A DNA stretch of 49,131 bases from an uncultured Duncaniella sp. (GCF_910577345.1 NZ_CAJTMT010000024.1:1-49131), one strand, 5' to 3'; numbered from the stretch's first letter, positions 40,654-49,131 are shown. Program-made: numbers and translations. The notes: a model not told the origin generated them from the letters alone.

Positions 40654-42063
40654 CTATTTTTTATCCTGAACGAAGTTTACGTCCTTGATTGTAAGGGAGG
40701 CTGTCGATGTGTCGATGTCGGTGGCAGCTTTGGTGTAGACGAAGGTGCAATCGGTGACGGTGATGTCGTGGACGCAGTTGAGCCCTTCAAGGCCGGAGGC
40801 TTTGATTGCTGTCTGTGTTCCACGGCAGACGACGTCGGAGATGTGGATGTCGGTAAACTCAGGAACCTTGACAAGCTCTTTGGGCACAACAATGTCGGAT
40901 TCCTTTGAACCGGCAGGACGGTCGGCATAGTTGCACTGGAAGATTATGGCATCCGAGAGGATATCGGTCATGACTATATTACTTATATATATGTCGGCGG
41001 TCTTGCCTCCGCGGCCCACTCCGCTTTTGAAACGGAGTCCGGTGTCTGTTCCGGAGAAGGTGCAGTCGCGGACAACGATGCGGGTCATGCCGCAGACATC
41101 TTCACTGCCGATGACGAAACCGCCGTGGGCGTGGTAGACGGTGTTGTCCTGAATCAGGATGTCCTCGCAGCCGTTGACGAGTGCTTTCTCCTTGTAGTCG
41201 CCACTCTTCATGCAGAGACCGTCGTCGCCGGCATCGACTGTCGAGTTGACGATGAGCACCTGATGGCAGTCGCTGATGTCGATCGCATCGCCGTTCTGGG
41301 CGTTCCACGGGCAGCGGACGGTTATGCCGTCGATGATGACGTTGCGCGAGTTGAAGGGATGGACGTGGAATTTGGGAGCATTCTGGAAGGTCACGCCGCT
41401 GAGGAGGACGTTCTCGCAGTGGTAGATGCGGAAGAGGTCGTTGCGCTTCTTCTCCTGCTTTTCAGGGGTGGCGGCGACATCGGAGTAGCCGGATTTCAGT
41501 TCCCAGGGATACCAGAGGGAGCCTTCCTGACGTTCGACTCCTCCCATTGCTTTATAGCGCTTCCATTCGACGTCGCTGACCTTCATGCGCTTCACCGGTC
41601 GCCATTGGGCACCGTTGCCGTCGATTGTTCCCTCGCCGGTGATGGAGATGTTGATGCAGCGCTCCGCACGGATGCAGGCGAAGACGCGTGAGGCTTTGGG
41701 CGAGGGGTCGACGTAAAGCTCCTTGTCAGGGGAGAAGAAGAGGACGGCGTTGCGTTCGAGATGGAGGTTGACGTTGCTTTTCATCTCAATCGGACCTGTG
41801 AGCCATACTCCCTGCGGGATGACGAGGCGACCACCTCCAAGGCGCGATAGTTCGTCGATGGCGGTCTGGATATAGGTGGTGTTGAGTGTCACGCCGTCAC
41901 CTTTGGCTCCGAAGTCGCGGAGGTTCTTTGTGAGGGAGGGGAGGGGGAATTCAGTGACCGGTTTGAGCTTTACGGGAAGATTGTTGTAATAGTCGCTGTA
42001 GCTACCCTTGGCGTTGAGACCGAGGGTGGCGAGCAGCAGTAGTGCTGTCAGAAGTTTTTTCAT
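40654..42063 (-). CDS. Glycoside hydrolase family 28 (polygalacturonase-like)
   Basis: This is a secreted enzyme of 469 residues with a signal peptide ending near LNAKG. The parallel beta-helix carries the GH28 active-site blocks: NGDAIDISD (about 256, the NxD motif), the catalytic pair in DAGDDGLCMKSG (about 280), AHGGFVIGSED in place of the usual GHG block, and GLRFKSGVGRGG (the RxK block). It should hydrolyse galacturonic-acid linkages of pectin or rhamnogalacturonan; exo action is plausible but not shown. It starts 32 bases after the barrel gene, so it appears to be the last gene of the TPR-barrel-GH28 unit. Confidence 0.93.
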   Translation of the reverse strand: MKKLLTALLLLATLGLNAKGSYSDYYNNLPVKLKPVTEFPLPSLTKNLRDFGAKGDGVTLNTTYIQTAIDELSRLGGGRLVIPQGVWLTGPIEMKSNVNLHLERNAVLFFSPDKELYVDPSPKASRVFACIRAERCINISITGEGTIDGNGAQWRPVKRMKVSDVEWKRYKAMGGVERQEGSLWYPWELKSGYSDVAATPEKQEKKRNDLFRIYHCENVLLSGVTFQNAPKFHVHPFNSRNVIIDGITVRCPWNAQNGDAIDISDCHQVLIVNSTVDAGDDGLCMKSGDYKEKALVNGCEDILIQDNTVYHAHGGFVIGSEDVCGMTRIVVRDCTFSGTDTGLRFKSGVGRGGKTADIYISNIVMTDILSDAIIFQCNYADRPAGSKESDIVVPKELVKVPEFTDIHISDVVCRGTQTAIKASGLEGLNCVHDITVTDCTFVYTKAATDIDTSTASLTIKDVNFVQDKK

Positions 42064-42095
42064 GTGGTGAGAGGGGATTGTAGGATTTGAAAAAA

Positions 42096-43865
42096 TTAAA
42101 ATTTAAGGGTTGCGCCGAGCATGAAGTTAATGCCTTGCGACGGACGGCCGCCGATGTAGTCGAAACGACGATCAAGAAGATTCTCGCAGCGGACAAAGAC
42201 CGAAAGTGGGTCTGAGACAGTGTAGGTCGCTCCGAGCGAGAGGTTGGAGACGACACCGAGGGAATGTGCGACCGGGGTGTAGATGGTACCGAGGTCTGAG
42301 ACGGTCTCGGGGAAGAGGCTGTAGGCACGTCGGCCTGCGCGGAATTCCCAACCGAGTGTCACGAGGAGCGGACGGACGGGGCGCACCGACAGTTCGGCGT
42401 TGAGGACGTGGCGGGCACGGTCGCGCCATTCGTAGAAGGCGTTGTCGTAGCTATGTGGTGCGGTCTCGTAGCTTACGCGTGCTGAAACGGCGTCGCGGTA
42501 GTCATAGCCGACGGCAATACCTCCATGCCATGCGGAGAGGTTGGTCGCGCCGAAGATGCCTTCGCCGGGATAGGATGAGGTGATGACAGGCATGAGCCAG
42601 TCGGATGCCTTGGCGTAGCCTCCGAAAGCTTCGATGTATGCACCGAAGAAGGGCCCGAATGTCAGACGGGCATCAAGCGCGAGGGGGATGTGGGATTGAG
42701 TGTAGGCCATTGACGGAGCGAGGTAGGGGGTGACATCGTAAAGCTCCGAGAGCGAGTTGAGCCGGGAGCCGCCGTGGGCCTTCACCTCGAAGCCGAGAAT
42801 CTGGGAGGGTGTCCATGCGAAGGATACTTCAGGGGCGATGTGGAAAGTTTTATCGGTGTTTGATGAGATGTCGATTTGTGCGCCGAGGCCGACCTTGACT
42901 GTTCCGGAGGTGAAATCATAGTGCGGGGTGAGGGAGACAAGTCCGCTGGTCGAGGATGCTTTACCACTGATGTCGGTCGGTGCGAGGTAGGGGTAGAGGG
43001 GGTGGATGTGGGGTGTGCTGCGGAGGAAGTCGGCATCCACATCAAGTCCGATAGAGGAGCTCTCGCCGAAGGGGAGTGAAATCAGCCCGGAGAATCCGAA
43101 GAGGTTCTGGCGTACACCTTTCTCGGGATATGCTTCGGGGATAGCATATCCGGTGCGGGCGAGTGTTGAGTGGTAGAAGCCGAAATGACCGTAGTGGAGG
43201 GCGGCGCTGTAGCGGATTCCTTCGCCGTTGGAAGTGAAACCGACCTGACCGTTCACGCGGCTGATATTCTGTCCGAATGTCGAAAACTCGAGAGGATTAG
43301 TATGGTAGGCATAGTTGTAGACCAAACCTGCATTGAGAGCGGATGTCTTTCCGACGAGTGTGTGGAAATCAGCTCCGACTGTTGCCGAGTGGTCGCGCCA
43401 ATAGTTCTTTATTTCCGAGGATGCTCCTTCCATGGCGAGGTGGGGGACGGAGGTCTTCGTGGTGTAGATGTCGCCATTGTATTCACCCCAGAGGCTCAGA
43501 CGGGTCTTGTCGGAGTCGAGGATGCGGTAGCCTGCCGAGAGGGCAGAGTTGAAGAGGGGAGTGCCGAGACCGAGGGCCACATAGCCGCGATAGGGGGAGA
43601 TGTAGAGCTTGTCGCCGTAGGCAAGCGGAGCGAGCACCTGAAAATCCTTGGGGATGGATGAGGTGACGACACGGTCGCTGAATGGGAGGCCGTTGTTTCC
43701 GATGGAAGGAAGCTGGAGGGTGGGGAGGACGTTGATGCGTGATGCGTCGCGCTTCAACGGGTCGATTTTCTGATCGACGTTTATTTCCTTATGCAGACCT
43801 TGTGAGAAAGCCGCGAAGGGAGTGGCGGCGAGAGCCAAGGTGATGAGTGCTATTTTGGTATTCAT
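42096..43865 (-). CDS. Outer-membrane beta-barrel protein, TonB-receptor-like without plug
   Basis: This protein has 589 residues. The signal peptide ends near FAAFSQ. A short linker (DQKIDPLKRDASRINVLPTLQLPS) leads directly into barrel strands, with no carboxypeptidase-like domain and no plug domain. The C-terminus VRCENLLDRRFDYIGGRPSQGINFMLGATLKF closely resembles the last strands of TonB-dependent receptors, with the terminal aromatic residue of outer-membrane proteins. It cannot be a normal TonB receptor without a plug; it may be a passive pore or a partner of another complex. The TPR gene 41 bases upstream and GH28 32 bases downstream suggest co-expression. I do not assign a function. 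Confidence 0.8.
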   Translation of the reverse strand: MNTKIALITLALAATPFAAFSQGLHKEINVDQKIDPLKRDASRINVLPTLQLPSIGNNGLPFSDRVVTSSIPKDFQVLAPLAYGDKLYISPYRGYVALGLGTPLFNSALSAGYRILDSDKTRLSLWGEYNGDIYTTKTSVPHLAMEGASSEIKNYWRDHSATVGADFHTLVGKTSALNAGLVYNYAYHTNPLEFSTFGQNISRVNGQVGFTSNGEGIRYSAALHYGHFGFYHSTLARTGYAIPEAYPEKGVRQNLFGFSGLISLPFGESSSIGLDVDADFLRSTPHIHPLYPYLAPTDISGKASSTSGLVSLTPHYDFTSGTVKVGLGAQIDISSNTDKTFHIAPEVSFAWTPSQILGFEVKAHGGSRLNSLSELYDVTPYLAPSMAYTQSHIPLALDARLTFGPFFGAYIEAFGGYAKASDWLMPVITSSYPGEGIFGATNLSAWHGGIAVGYDYRDAVSARVSYETAPHSYDNAFYEWRDRARHVLNAELSVRPVRPLLVTLGWEFRAGRRAYSLFPETVSDLGTIYTPVAHSLGVVSNLSLGATYTVSDPLSVFVRCENLLDRRFDYIGGRPSQGINFMLGATLKF

Positions 43866-43906
43866 TTTATAAGCTTATAAGCGTGATGAGGTGGGACGGA
43901 TGTGGA

Positions 43907-46897
43907 TTAGAGGCGTGATTCAATCATCTGGAAGATGTCGGCCTCGGTGCCGGGATAGTTCGAGCGGAGCGATTTGAGATATTCATCGGCTTCGAACTTG
44001 TTGCCCTCCTTGCGGAGAATGTCGCTGTAGAGGATGAAACCACGTGCGAGCCAGTACTGGTGCGGAGTGTCGGAAGAGATGAGCTTATCGGCGGTAGCCT
44101 TTGCGTCCTTGACCTTTCCGCGTTCGAGCTGCGAGGCACCGAGATAGTAGGCACTCTTGGCTCCGTAGATGTCGGAGGGATTCGCAGCCAGTTCCTGCCA
44201 GTCGGTGTAGGCAAGGTCGTAGTGGCCGAGATTGTTGTTGGCCATGCCGCGCATGAATTTGATTTCGCTTGCGTCGGTCGAGGAGTTCGCGGCTGTGGAG
44301 GCAAGGAGTTTGTCGGCGGTAGCTACGACATCGTTGTATTTGCCGAGGTCGTTGGCAGTGCGCATGAGTCCGATGTGCGCTTCGCGGAGCATGTTGGAGC
44401 CGGAAGCTCTGCCCTCAAGTTCCTTATATGTCGTATAGGCGATTTCAGTCTTACCAAGTGCTGTCTCGGCTGCGGCCTTGATGAGCATGGCATCCTCGGC
44501 CACCTCGGAGTCCGGATGAGAGGTCAGGACTTGAACTGCATAGCCCTGTGCCTCGGCGGTGTTGCCGGAATTCCATGCTGCATCGGCGAGGTAGTAGAGA
44601 GCCTGTGCGCGGTCGGCGCCTGTGGGGTAGTCGTTGATATAGGCTGTGAGCTTGGCAGTGGAGCTTGAATTCACATAATCATTCTCGGCAGCCTGGAATG
44701 CGAGACGTTCGAGGTCGGAGGCTTCGTAGCGCGGGGCGTTCGGGACGGAGTTGATGAACGAGACGAAGGCTGAGAGGTTGCCGTCGGCTGCGTAGATTTG
44801 CTTGAGGTCGTCGGCAGCGATGCGGGCTTCCTCACTGGTGGGGAAGGTGGTGATGACCTTCTTGTAGGTGTCAATACCGTTGGAGCGTTCGCCACGGTTG
44901 ATATAGGTGATGGCGAGCTGGAGATAGCCGTTGCGGCCGGGGGCAGTGTTGGGATATTGCTGCACGAGCTGACGATAGGTTGCGATGGCCTTGTCGGTCT
45001 GGCCCATCGCCGATTGGCTCTCGGCTTTTTCAAGGAGTGCTGAGGGGATGAGGCCCGAAGATGGGAACTTCTGCATCAGTTGGTCGAGGCTTGAAATCTT
45101 TCCGGAGTAGTCCTTGCGGAGACCCTTCATCATTGCAAGCTGATAGAGCGCATAGTCACCTGCTGATGGGTTGAGGTCGTAGGACTGCTTGTAGTTTTCA
45201 GCGGCGGCGTTGAAATCGGAGAGGTAATACTGGCAATCGGCCATGCGGGCGTAGGAGTCGGAGAGGAGCGAAGAGGGTAGACCTGTGTTGCCGGCTTTCA
45301 GAAGCGATATTGCATCGCGGAAGTCGGTAAGGGCGTCGGAATAGCGTTCCTGATTGAAGCGTGTGTAACCGAGGTCGTAGTATGCGAGTGCGCGGTTGCC
45401 ATAGTCGGTTTTGGGGGTTGCGGCGATGAAATCCTTGTAGCAGGTCGACGCTTCGTCGTAGTTTCCACGGGCGAAGTAGCAGTCACCGAGCCAGAGGTTG
45501 CATTGGCGTGAGAGCGTGGGGTTGCCCGAAGAGATTTGTTTGGCCTGTGTGAGATGGGTTATGGCCTGTGAGATTTTTCCGGAGGTGTATTCGCGCGAAC
45601 CGAGCACGAGCAATACGCGCTGCTTGGCCTGCTGAAGTTCGGCCGACGGATTCGGGATGCGTTCGAGGGCGGCAAGGGCGCTTTCGTAGTCGTTGTCGCT
45701 CATGTAGCCGTTGACGATGTAGCGCTGCACGTCGGCACTGTAGCGTGAATTGGGATACTCCTGCAGGAAGTTTTCAAGGAGCGCTACGGAATTGCCGAAA
45801 GGCACACGTCCGCCGTCCATGCGGGCAACGGCGTAGTTGTAGAACGCTGTCTCGCGCACGTCGCGGTCATAGTTCATGCGGTAGGCGTTTTCGAAAGCCA
45901 TCAGCGCTGAGTTGGTATCGCCTCGTTTCAGGTAGGCTTGTCCGAGGAAGAGATATGCGCTCTGGCCCATAGCGGAATCGCTGCCGGCGGACTGCTGCAG
46001 AAGTTTGATTGCAGCGTCATAGTCACCGTTGCGGAATTCGTCCATGCCGAGGATGTAGAAGGCCGACGCTTGCGGGGCGGTCGCTTCCGCACAGTATTTC
46101 CAGAGATAGGAGTGTGAGCCTTCTTCGTCGCCGAGATTGTAGAGCGACTCACCGGCGATGCGGTTACATTCAGCCGTGAACTGCGGGACGGTTCCGGAAG
46201 CGATGAGCTGCTGCGCGAGGGTGAGAGCGCGGTTGTAGTCTCCCTGAGCGAAGAGAATCTGAGCCTCGTAGTAGGGAGCTGCATTTCCGGGTTCGCATGA
46301 AGTGTCGACCGAACGGAAATATTGAAGTGCAAGGGGGAAGTCTTTTTCAGCGTATGCAAGATAGCCGAGATAGAAACGGGCGGCGTTGCCGAATTCAACG
46401 CTGCTCTGAAGTCCGCGGAACATGCTTGCAGCCGTAGAGTTTTCTCCGAGAAGCATGTAGGAATAGGCCATTCGGTAGGTCATCTCGTCGCAGCGGTCGG
46501 AAGTGAGTGCGAGAGGGTCGACTTTGGAATATTCCTGCAGTGCCTGCCCGTAGTTGGCGCGGTGGAAGTAGAAATCACCGATTGACATCATGACATCGGC
46601 ACGACGCGGAGATACGGGGTAGTCATGGAGGAATTTATTGAAGAGCTGCAGTGCGCGGTCCTCGCCAAGTCCCTGGGATGCCTTGCCGAGATAGAAGAGG
46701 GCCTCTTCCGCCTGCTCGGGAGTGGGATGAAGTTCGTTGAGACGGGAGAGTTGGTCGATGCAGCCTCCGTAGTTACGGTCGTCGAACATTAGGATTCCTC
46801 TTTCGAGGTAACCGTTGGAGTCCGAACGATTGATCTGGCCGTGCGAGGCTCCGGCAGCCATGCAGCACAATGCGGTGATGATGAGTTGTCGTTTCAT
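43907..46897 (-). CDS. Large periplasmic tetratricopeptide-repeat protein
   Basis: This protein has 996 residues from the ATG at 46897, which begins a signal peptide (MKRQLIITALCC...ASHGQ). Longer readings to 46996 would cross the -7 box at 46967-46974. Almost the entire mature protein is TPR-type helix pairs, about 25 units such as AEEALFYLGKASQGLGEDRALQLFNKFLHDYPVS and TKAIATYRQLVQQYPNT-like blocks, several close to BamD/YbgF/Tol-pal system TPRs. No enzymatic domain is seen. It is probably periplasmic and a protein-binding scaffold for the outer-membrane barrel encoded next. Function unknown. Confidence 0.87.
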   Translation of the reverse strand: MKRQLIITALCCMAAGASHGQINRSDSNGYLERGILMFDDRNYGGCIDQLSRLNELHPTPEQAEEALFYLGKASQGLGEDRALQLFNKFLHDYPVSPRRADVMMSIGDFYFHRANYGQALQEYSKVDPLALTSDRCDEMTYRMAYSYMLLGENSTAASMFRGLQSSVEFGNAARFYLGYLAYAEKDFPLALQYFRSVDTSCEPGNAAPYYEAQILFAQGDYNRALTLAQQLIASGTVPQFTAECNRIAGESLYNLGDEEGSHSYLWKYCAEATAPQASAFYILGMDEFRNGDYDAAIKLLQQSAGSDSAMGQSAYLFLGQAYLKRGDTNSALMAFENAYRMNYDRDVRETAFYNYAVARMDGGRVPFGNSVALLENFLQEYPNSRYSADVQRYIVNGYMSDNDYESALAALERIPNPSAELQQAKQRVLLVLGSREYTSGKISQAITHLTQAKQISSGNPTLSRQCNLWLGDCYFARGNYDEASTCYKDFIAATPKTDYGNRALAYYDLGYTRFNQERYSDALTDFRDAISLLKAGNTGLPSSLLSDSYARMADCQYYLSDFNAAAENYKQSYDLNPSAGDYALYQLAMMKGLRKDYSGKISSLDQLMQKFPSSGLIPSALLEKAESQSAMGQTDKAIATYRQLVQQYPNTAPGRNGYLQLAITYINRGERSNGIDTYKKVITTFPTSEEARIAADDLKQIYAADGNLSAFVSFINSVPNAPRYEASDLERLAFQAAENDYVNSSSTAKLTAYINDYPTGADRAQALYYLADAAWNSGNTAEAQGYAVQVLTSHPDSEVAEDAMLIKAAAETALGKTEIAYTTYKELEGRASGSNMLREAHIGLMRTANDLGKYNDVVATADKLLASTAANSSTDASEIKFMRGMANNNLGHYDLAYTDWQELAANPSDIYGAKSAYYLGASQLERGKVKDAKATADKLISSDTPHQYWLARGFILYSDILRKEGNKFEADEYLKSLRSNYPGTEADIFQMIESRL

Positions 46898-46966
46898 ATT
46901 TGGATATTGCATAATCCCCCTGAGGTTTCGAGAGGATGAAAAATCTTTTCTGAGGTTAATATCACG

Positions 46967-46974
46967 CAAAATTA
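46967..46974 (-). promoter_or_regulatory. Promoter -7 box of the TPR-barrel-GH28 unit
   Basis: The minus strand reads TAATTTTG, a TAnnTTTG match, 70 bases before the TPR ATG at 46897. The -33 region lacks an exact TTTG. Confidence 0.55.
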
Positions 46975-47069
46975 CGACCTTTTGAGGAAATATCACTCTC
47001 CGGAAGTTCGAAAAAAGTGATTTAAGAATATTTAATGGGTATATTCGGGAAGGAATGAGGTGAAAACGT

Positions 47070-47077
47070 TAAATTTG
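47070..47077 (+). promoter_or_regulatory. Promoter -7 box of the esterase gene
   Basis: TAAATTTG matches TAnnTTTG, 58 bases before the ATG at 47135. It is divergent from the TPR promoter about 100 bases away; the two share one short intergenic region. Confidence 0.5.
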
Positions 47078-47134
47078 TAAGAATTTCCAACAGAATCTGA
47101 ATCGTAACATTATCACAAAATAAATCTTCAAATC

Positions 47135-48436
47135 ATGAGAAAAATCTGTCTTACCACCTTAATTATATTATACGCGCTTGCGTGGACGGTGGCGAGAGGA
47201 GAAAATTATCCTTCGCGTAGTGACTGCCTTTGGGTGACTAATCCGGATCATCCCGACTGGCTTTATGAGACCGGCGACAGTGCCGTCATCAGTGTCGAAC
47301 TTTATCATTACGGTATTCCGGCCGACGGTGTGACCGTGAAATATGCTATCGGTGACGATATGCTTCCTGCCGATAAGGAGGGGACTCTGCTGCTGAAGGA
47401 TGGTCGTGCAAAGATAAACATCGGCACCATGACTAAGCCCGGTTTCCGCGACCTCCGTCTTGAGGCACGTTTCGGCAACCATCGGTCGCAGCATCATGTG
47501 AAGGTCGGTTTCTCGCCTGAGAAACTTGAACCATACGTCAAGGAACCGTCAGATTTTCTTGATTTCTGGAAAAAGGCGGTTAAGGCCGACAAGAAATATC
47601 CGCTGACATATACAATAGAGCCTGTCGAGAAGTATACGACTGATAAAATGACATGTCAGTTGGTGAAACTGCAGCTCAATCCTGAAGGAAAAAGTATGTA
47701 TGGCTATCTCTTCATTCCTAAGGGCGGAGGAAAGTATCCGGCCGTGCTGACACCTCCCGGAGCCGGCGTGAAGACAATCAAGGAGCCGCTTCTCCACCGT
47801 TACTACGGAGAGGGTGGTATGATAAGGCTTGAAATTGAGATTCACGGACTGCATCCGGATCTCACGGAAGAGGAATTTGCTGCCGAGCGCAAGGTGAGGG
47901 GAAGTTATCTGGACTTCGATCTTGATGACCCGGATAAATATTACATGAAGGATGTGTATCTCGGTTGCCGCCGTTTTCTCGACCTGCTGACCTCGCTGCC
48001 CGAATGGGACGGTAAGAACCTTTTCACGCAAGGCGGTTCGCAGGGTGGGGCGCTTGCCATCACTACTGCCATGCTTGACGACAGAGTGACCGGCTGTGCG
48101 GCAAATCATCCCGCATTGAGCGACATGACCGGTTATCTTGGAGACAAAACCGGTGGCTATCCACATCATTTCCGTAAAAATCCGGCGGATGCCACCCCGG
48201 AGAAGATTCGCACACTCGAATATTACGACGTCGTGAATTTTGCACGCCATCTGAAATGTCCCGTCAGGATGACATGGGGATTCAATGACAATACATGTCC
48301 TCCGACGACGAGCTACGAGGTGTTCAATGTCATCACGACTCCCAAAGAGGCATTGCTCACACCAATCAACGAGCATTGGACAACTGAGTCTACCGAGAGG
48401 GGGCACTACGACTGGATTAAGGCCCATTGCCGATGA
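47135..48436 (+). CDS. CE7/AXE1-family esterase
   Basis: This is an alpha/beta hydrolase of 433 residues with a signal peptide (to about ARGEN), so it acts in the periplasm or at the surface. An Ig-like N-terminal domain (about 25-135) precedes the hydrolase domain. The nucleophile S302 is in GGSQGG, the acid is in MTWGFNDNTCPP and the base in ERGHYDWI near the C-terminus. This is the acetylxylan esterase/cephalosporin C deacetylase (AXE1) pattern, so it likely removes acetyl groups from plant polysaccharides. It is transcribed alone and ends in a strong terminator. The exact ester substrate is inferred. Confidence 0.88.
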   Translation: MRKICLTTLIILYALAWTVARGENYPSRSDCLWVTNPDHPDWLYETGDSAVISVELYHYGIPADGVTVKYAIGDDMLPADKEGTLLLKDGRAKINIGTMTKPGFRDLRLEARFGNHRSQHHVKVGFSPEKLEPYVKEPSDFLDFWKKAVKADKKYPLTYTIEPVEKYTTDKMTCQLVKLQLNPEGKSMYGYLFIPKGGGKYPAVLTPPGAGVKTIKEPLLHRYYGEGGMIRLEIEIHGLHPDLTEEEFAAERKVRGSYLDFDLDDPDKYYMKDVYLGCRRFLDLLTSLPEWDGKNLFTQGGSQGGALAITTAMLDDRVTGCAANHPALSDMTGYLGDKTGGYPHHFRKNPADATPEKIRTLEYYDVVNFARHLKCPVRMTWGFNDNTCPPTTSYEVFNVITTPKEALLTPINEHWTTESTERGHYDWIKAHCR

Positions 48437-48442
48437 TACAGC

Positions 48443-48483
48443 CTTCGCCGGAGATGCCGATTGCATTTCCGGCGAAGTTTTTT
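48443..48483 (+). terminator. Rho-independent terminator after the esterase
   Basis: CTTCGCCGGAGATGC (48443-48457) pairs with GCATTTCCGGCGAAG (48463-48477) with one G-T or mismatch, around a 5-base loop, then a run of six T. This is a classical intrinsic terminator. Confidence 0.9.
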
Positions 48484-48593
48484 GAAAAATAAATTGTGTT
48501 TGTTAAGTGTTTGGGTGGTAGTTTGTTAATGTTGATTTTGTTCGGTTTTTGGCCGAAAACATGAAAATTTCTTTGAAAAAAGTTGTCGAAATA

Positions 48594-48625
48594 TTTGCAG
48601 GTTTCAAATATTAGCCCTAATTTTG
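48594..48625 (+). promoter_or_regulatory. Promoter of the tRNA (and probable tuf) operon
   Basis: TTTG (48594-48597), 20 bases, then TAATTTTG (48618-48625) is a full Bacteroidota promoter 54 bases before the first tRNA. The leader 48626-48678 contains a short inverted repeat (CTTTTGAGAG / CTCTCCAAAAG). Confidence 0.82.
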
Positions 48626-48678
48626 CATCGCTTTTGAGAGCTAACGCCTCTCCAAAAGCAAGAGAACAATAACTTGTT

Positions 48679-48752
48679 GCCTCTTTAGCTCAGTTGGCCA
48701 GAGCACGTGATTTGTAATCTCGGGGTCGTTGGTTCGAATCCGACAAGAGGCT
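48679..48752 (+). tRNA. tRNA-Thr (anticodon UGU)
   Basis: The 74-base cloverleaf has acceptor GCCTCTT / AAGAGGC, D arm GCTCAGTTGGCCAGAGC, anticodon loop TTTGTAA (anticodon TGT), T arm GTTCGAATC and discriminator T. CCA is not encoded. First of four tRNAs on one transcript. Confidence 0.96.
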
Positions 48753-48798
48753 CAACGAAACTAAAACGAGTGAAGCGTTTCGGCGGTTCACTTCAAAA

Positions 48799-48881
48799 GG
48801 GCGAATACCAGAGTGGCCAAATGGGGCAGACTGTAAATCTGCTGGTTTTTACCTTCGGTGGTTCGAATCCATCTTCGCCCA
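48799..48881 (+). tRNA. tRNA-Tyr (anticodon GUA)
   Basis: This class II tRNA has 83 bases, acceptor GGGCGAA / TTCGCCC, anticodon loop CTGTAAA (anticodon GTA), a long variable arm, T arm GTTCGAATC and discriminator A. CCA is not encoded. It is the substrate of the TyrS encoded at 12790-14085. Confidence 0.96.
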
Positions 48882-48894
48882 CACTCTAACTAAT

Positions 48895-48967
48895 GCGGAA
48901 GTAGCTCAGTTGATAGAGCATCAGCCTTCCAAGCTGAGGGTCGCGAGTTTGAGCCTCGTCTTCCGCT
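48895..48967 (+). tRNA. tRNA-Gly (anticodon UCC) with altered elbow pair
   Basis: The 73-base cloverleaf has acceptor GCGGAAG / CTTCCGC, anticodon stem TCAGC / GCTGA with loop CTTCCAA (anticodon TCC), T stem GCGAG / CTCGT. The D loop reads AGTTGATA, so position 19 is A instead of G; the T loop reads TTTGAGC, so position 56 is T instead of C. The nearly universal G19:C56 tertiary pair thus becomes A19:U56. The other tRNAs here keep the normal bases. Confidence 0.93.
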
Positions 48968-48979
48968 CTACGACATAAT

Positions 48980-49051
<72 letters not shown>

Positions 49052-49077
49052 CCACCAATCAAACAAAGTGACAGCCC

Positions 49078-49099
49078 CGATAGTGCTTTTACGCTATCG
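49078..49099 (+). terminator. Hairpin after the tRNA array
   Basis: CGATAGTG pairs with CGCTATCG (one G-T pair) around a 6-base loop; CC and GG two bases outside may extend the stem. The following bases (TGGCGTCTTGTTAG) have no strong T tract, so it may be a processing or attenuation element ahead of the next gene rather than a terminator. The last 32 bases contain no start codon that I can use. Confidence 0.45.
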
Positions 49100-49131
49100 T
49101 GGCGTCTTGTTAGAAAAGTCAATCATTAATC

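Noticed and set aside
46898..46996. Longer N-terminus for the TPR protein
   Set aside because: It crosses the -7 box at 46967-46974 and puts 33 residues before a clear signal peptide.
47549..48466. 305-codon minus-strand frame opposite the esterase
   Set aside because: The plus-strand esterase has signal peptide, triad, promoter and terminator. The antisense frame has none.

Overview
The window is a chromosomal segment of a Bacteroidota bacterium, most likely of the order Bacteroidales. The evidence is a type IX secretion operon, a SusC/SusD pair, an N-succinylornithine-type arginine pathway, an RseC-RnfB-RnfC module, and many promoters of the TTTG / TAnnTTTG kind used by the Bacteroidota primary sigma factor. 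A gut genus such as those of the Muribaculaceae, or a Prevotella relative, is plausible, but the family is a guess from gene content. No phage, insertion sequence or CRISPR array is visible, and every recognised gene looks intact.

Layout: (1) 245-2417, a two-component system closed by a strong terminator. (2) 2785-3906, an AT-rich polyprenyl-phosphate sugar-1-phosphate transferase, then the ribosome-associated GTPase HflX (4056-5276). (3) 5657-12649, minus strand, porT-porP-gldK-gldL-gldM-gldN, the trans-envelope core and motor of type IX secretion. (4) 12790-15346, aspartate-type aminotransferase and tyrS. (5) 15572-18236, rseC-rnfB-rnfC without the other rnf genes. (6) 18471-21898, glycosyltransferase, radical SAM/SPASM protein, glycosyltransferase. 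(7) NhaC-type antiporter and ferritin, converging on a 44-bp perfect inverted repeat. (8) 24447-33436, a contiguous arginine cluster read right to left as GNAT acyltransferase, argG, argC, argD, argF', argB, M20 deacylase, argH. It covers glutamate to arginine except carbamoyl phosphate supply. (9) 33767-38735, SusC/SusD. (10) 38855-46897, histidine acid phosphatase, GH28 pectinase, a plug-less outer-membrane barrel and a large TPR protein. (11) 47135-48436, a CE7-like esterase. (12) 48679-49051, tRNA-Thr(UGU), tRNA-Tyr(GUA), tRNA-Gly(UCC) and tRNA-Thr(GGU). This is the order that precedes tuf in many bacteria, so tuf is predicted just beyond the right edge.

The most notable structure is outside the genes. 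About ten spacers hold long inverted repeats with stems up to 44 bp, each of different sequence and none flanked by a transposase. Four lie between successive genes of the arginine cluster. Other points for a second look are an Ala where the succinylornithine transcarbamylase specificity residue Pro90 is expected, a promoter-operator dyad before the arginine cluster, a tRNA-Gly in which the near-universal G19:C56 tertiary pair appears to be A19:U56, the divided rnf operon, and the TPR/barrel pair of unknown role.
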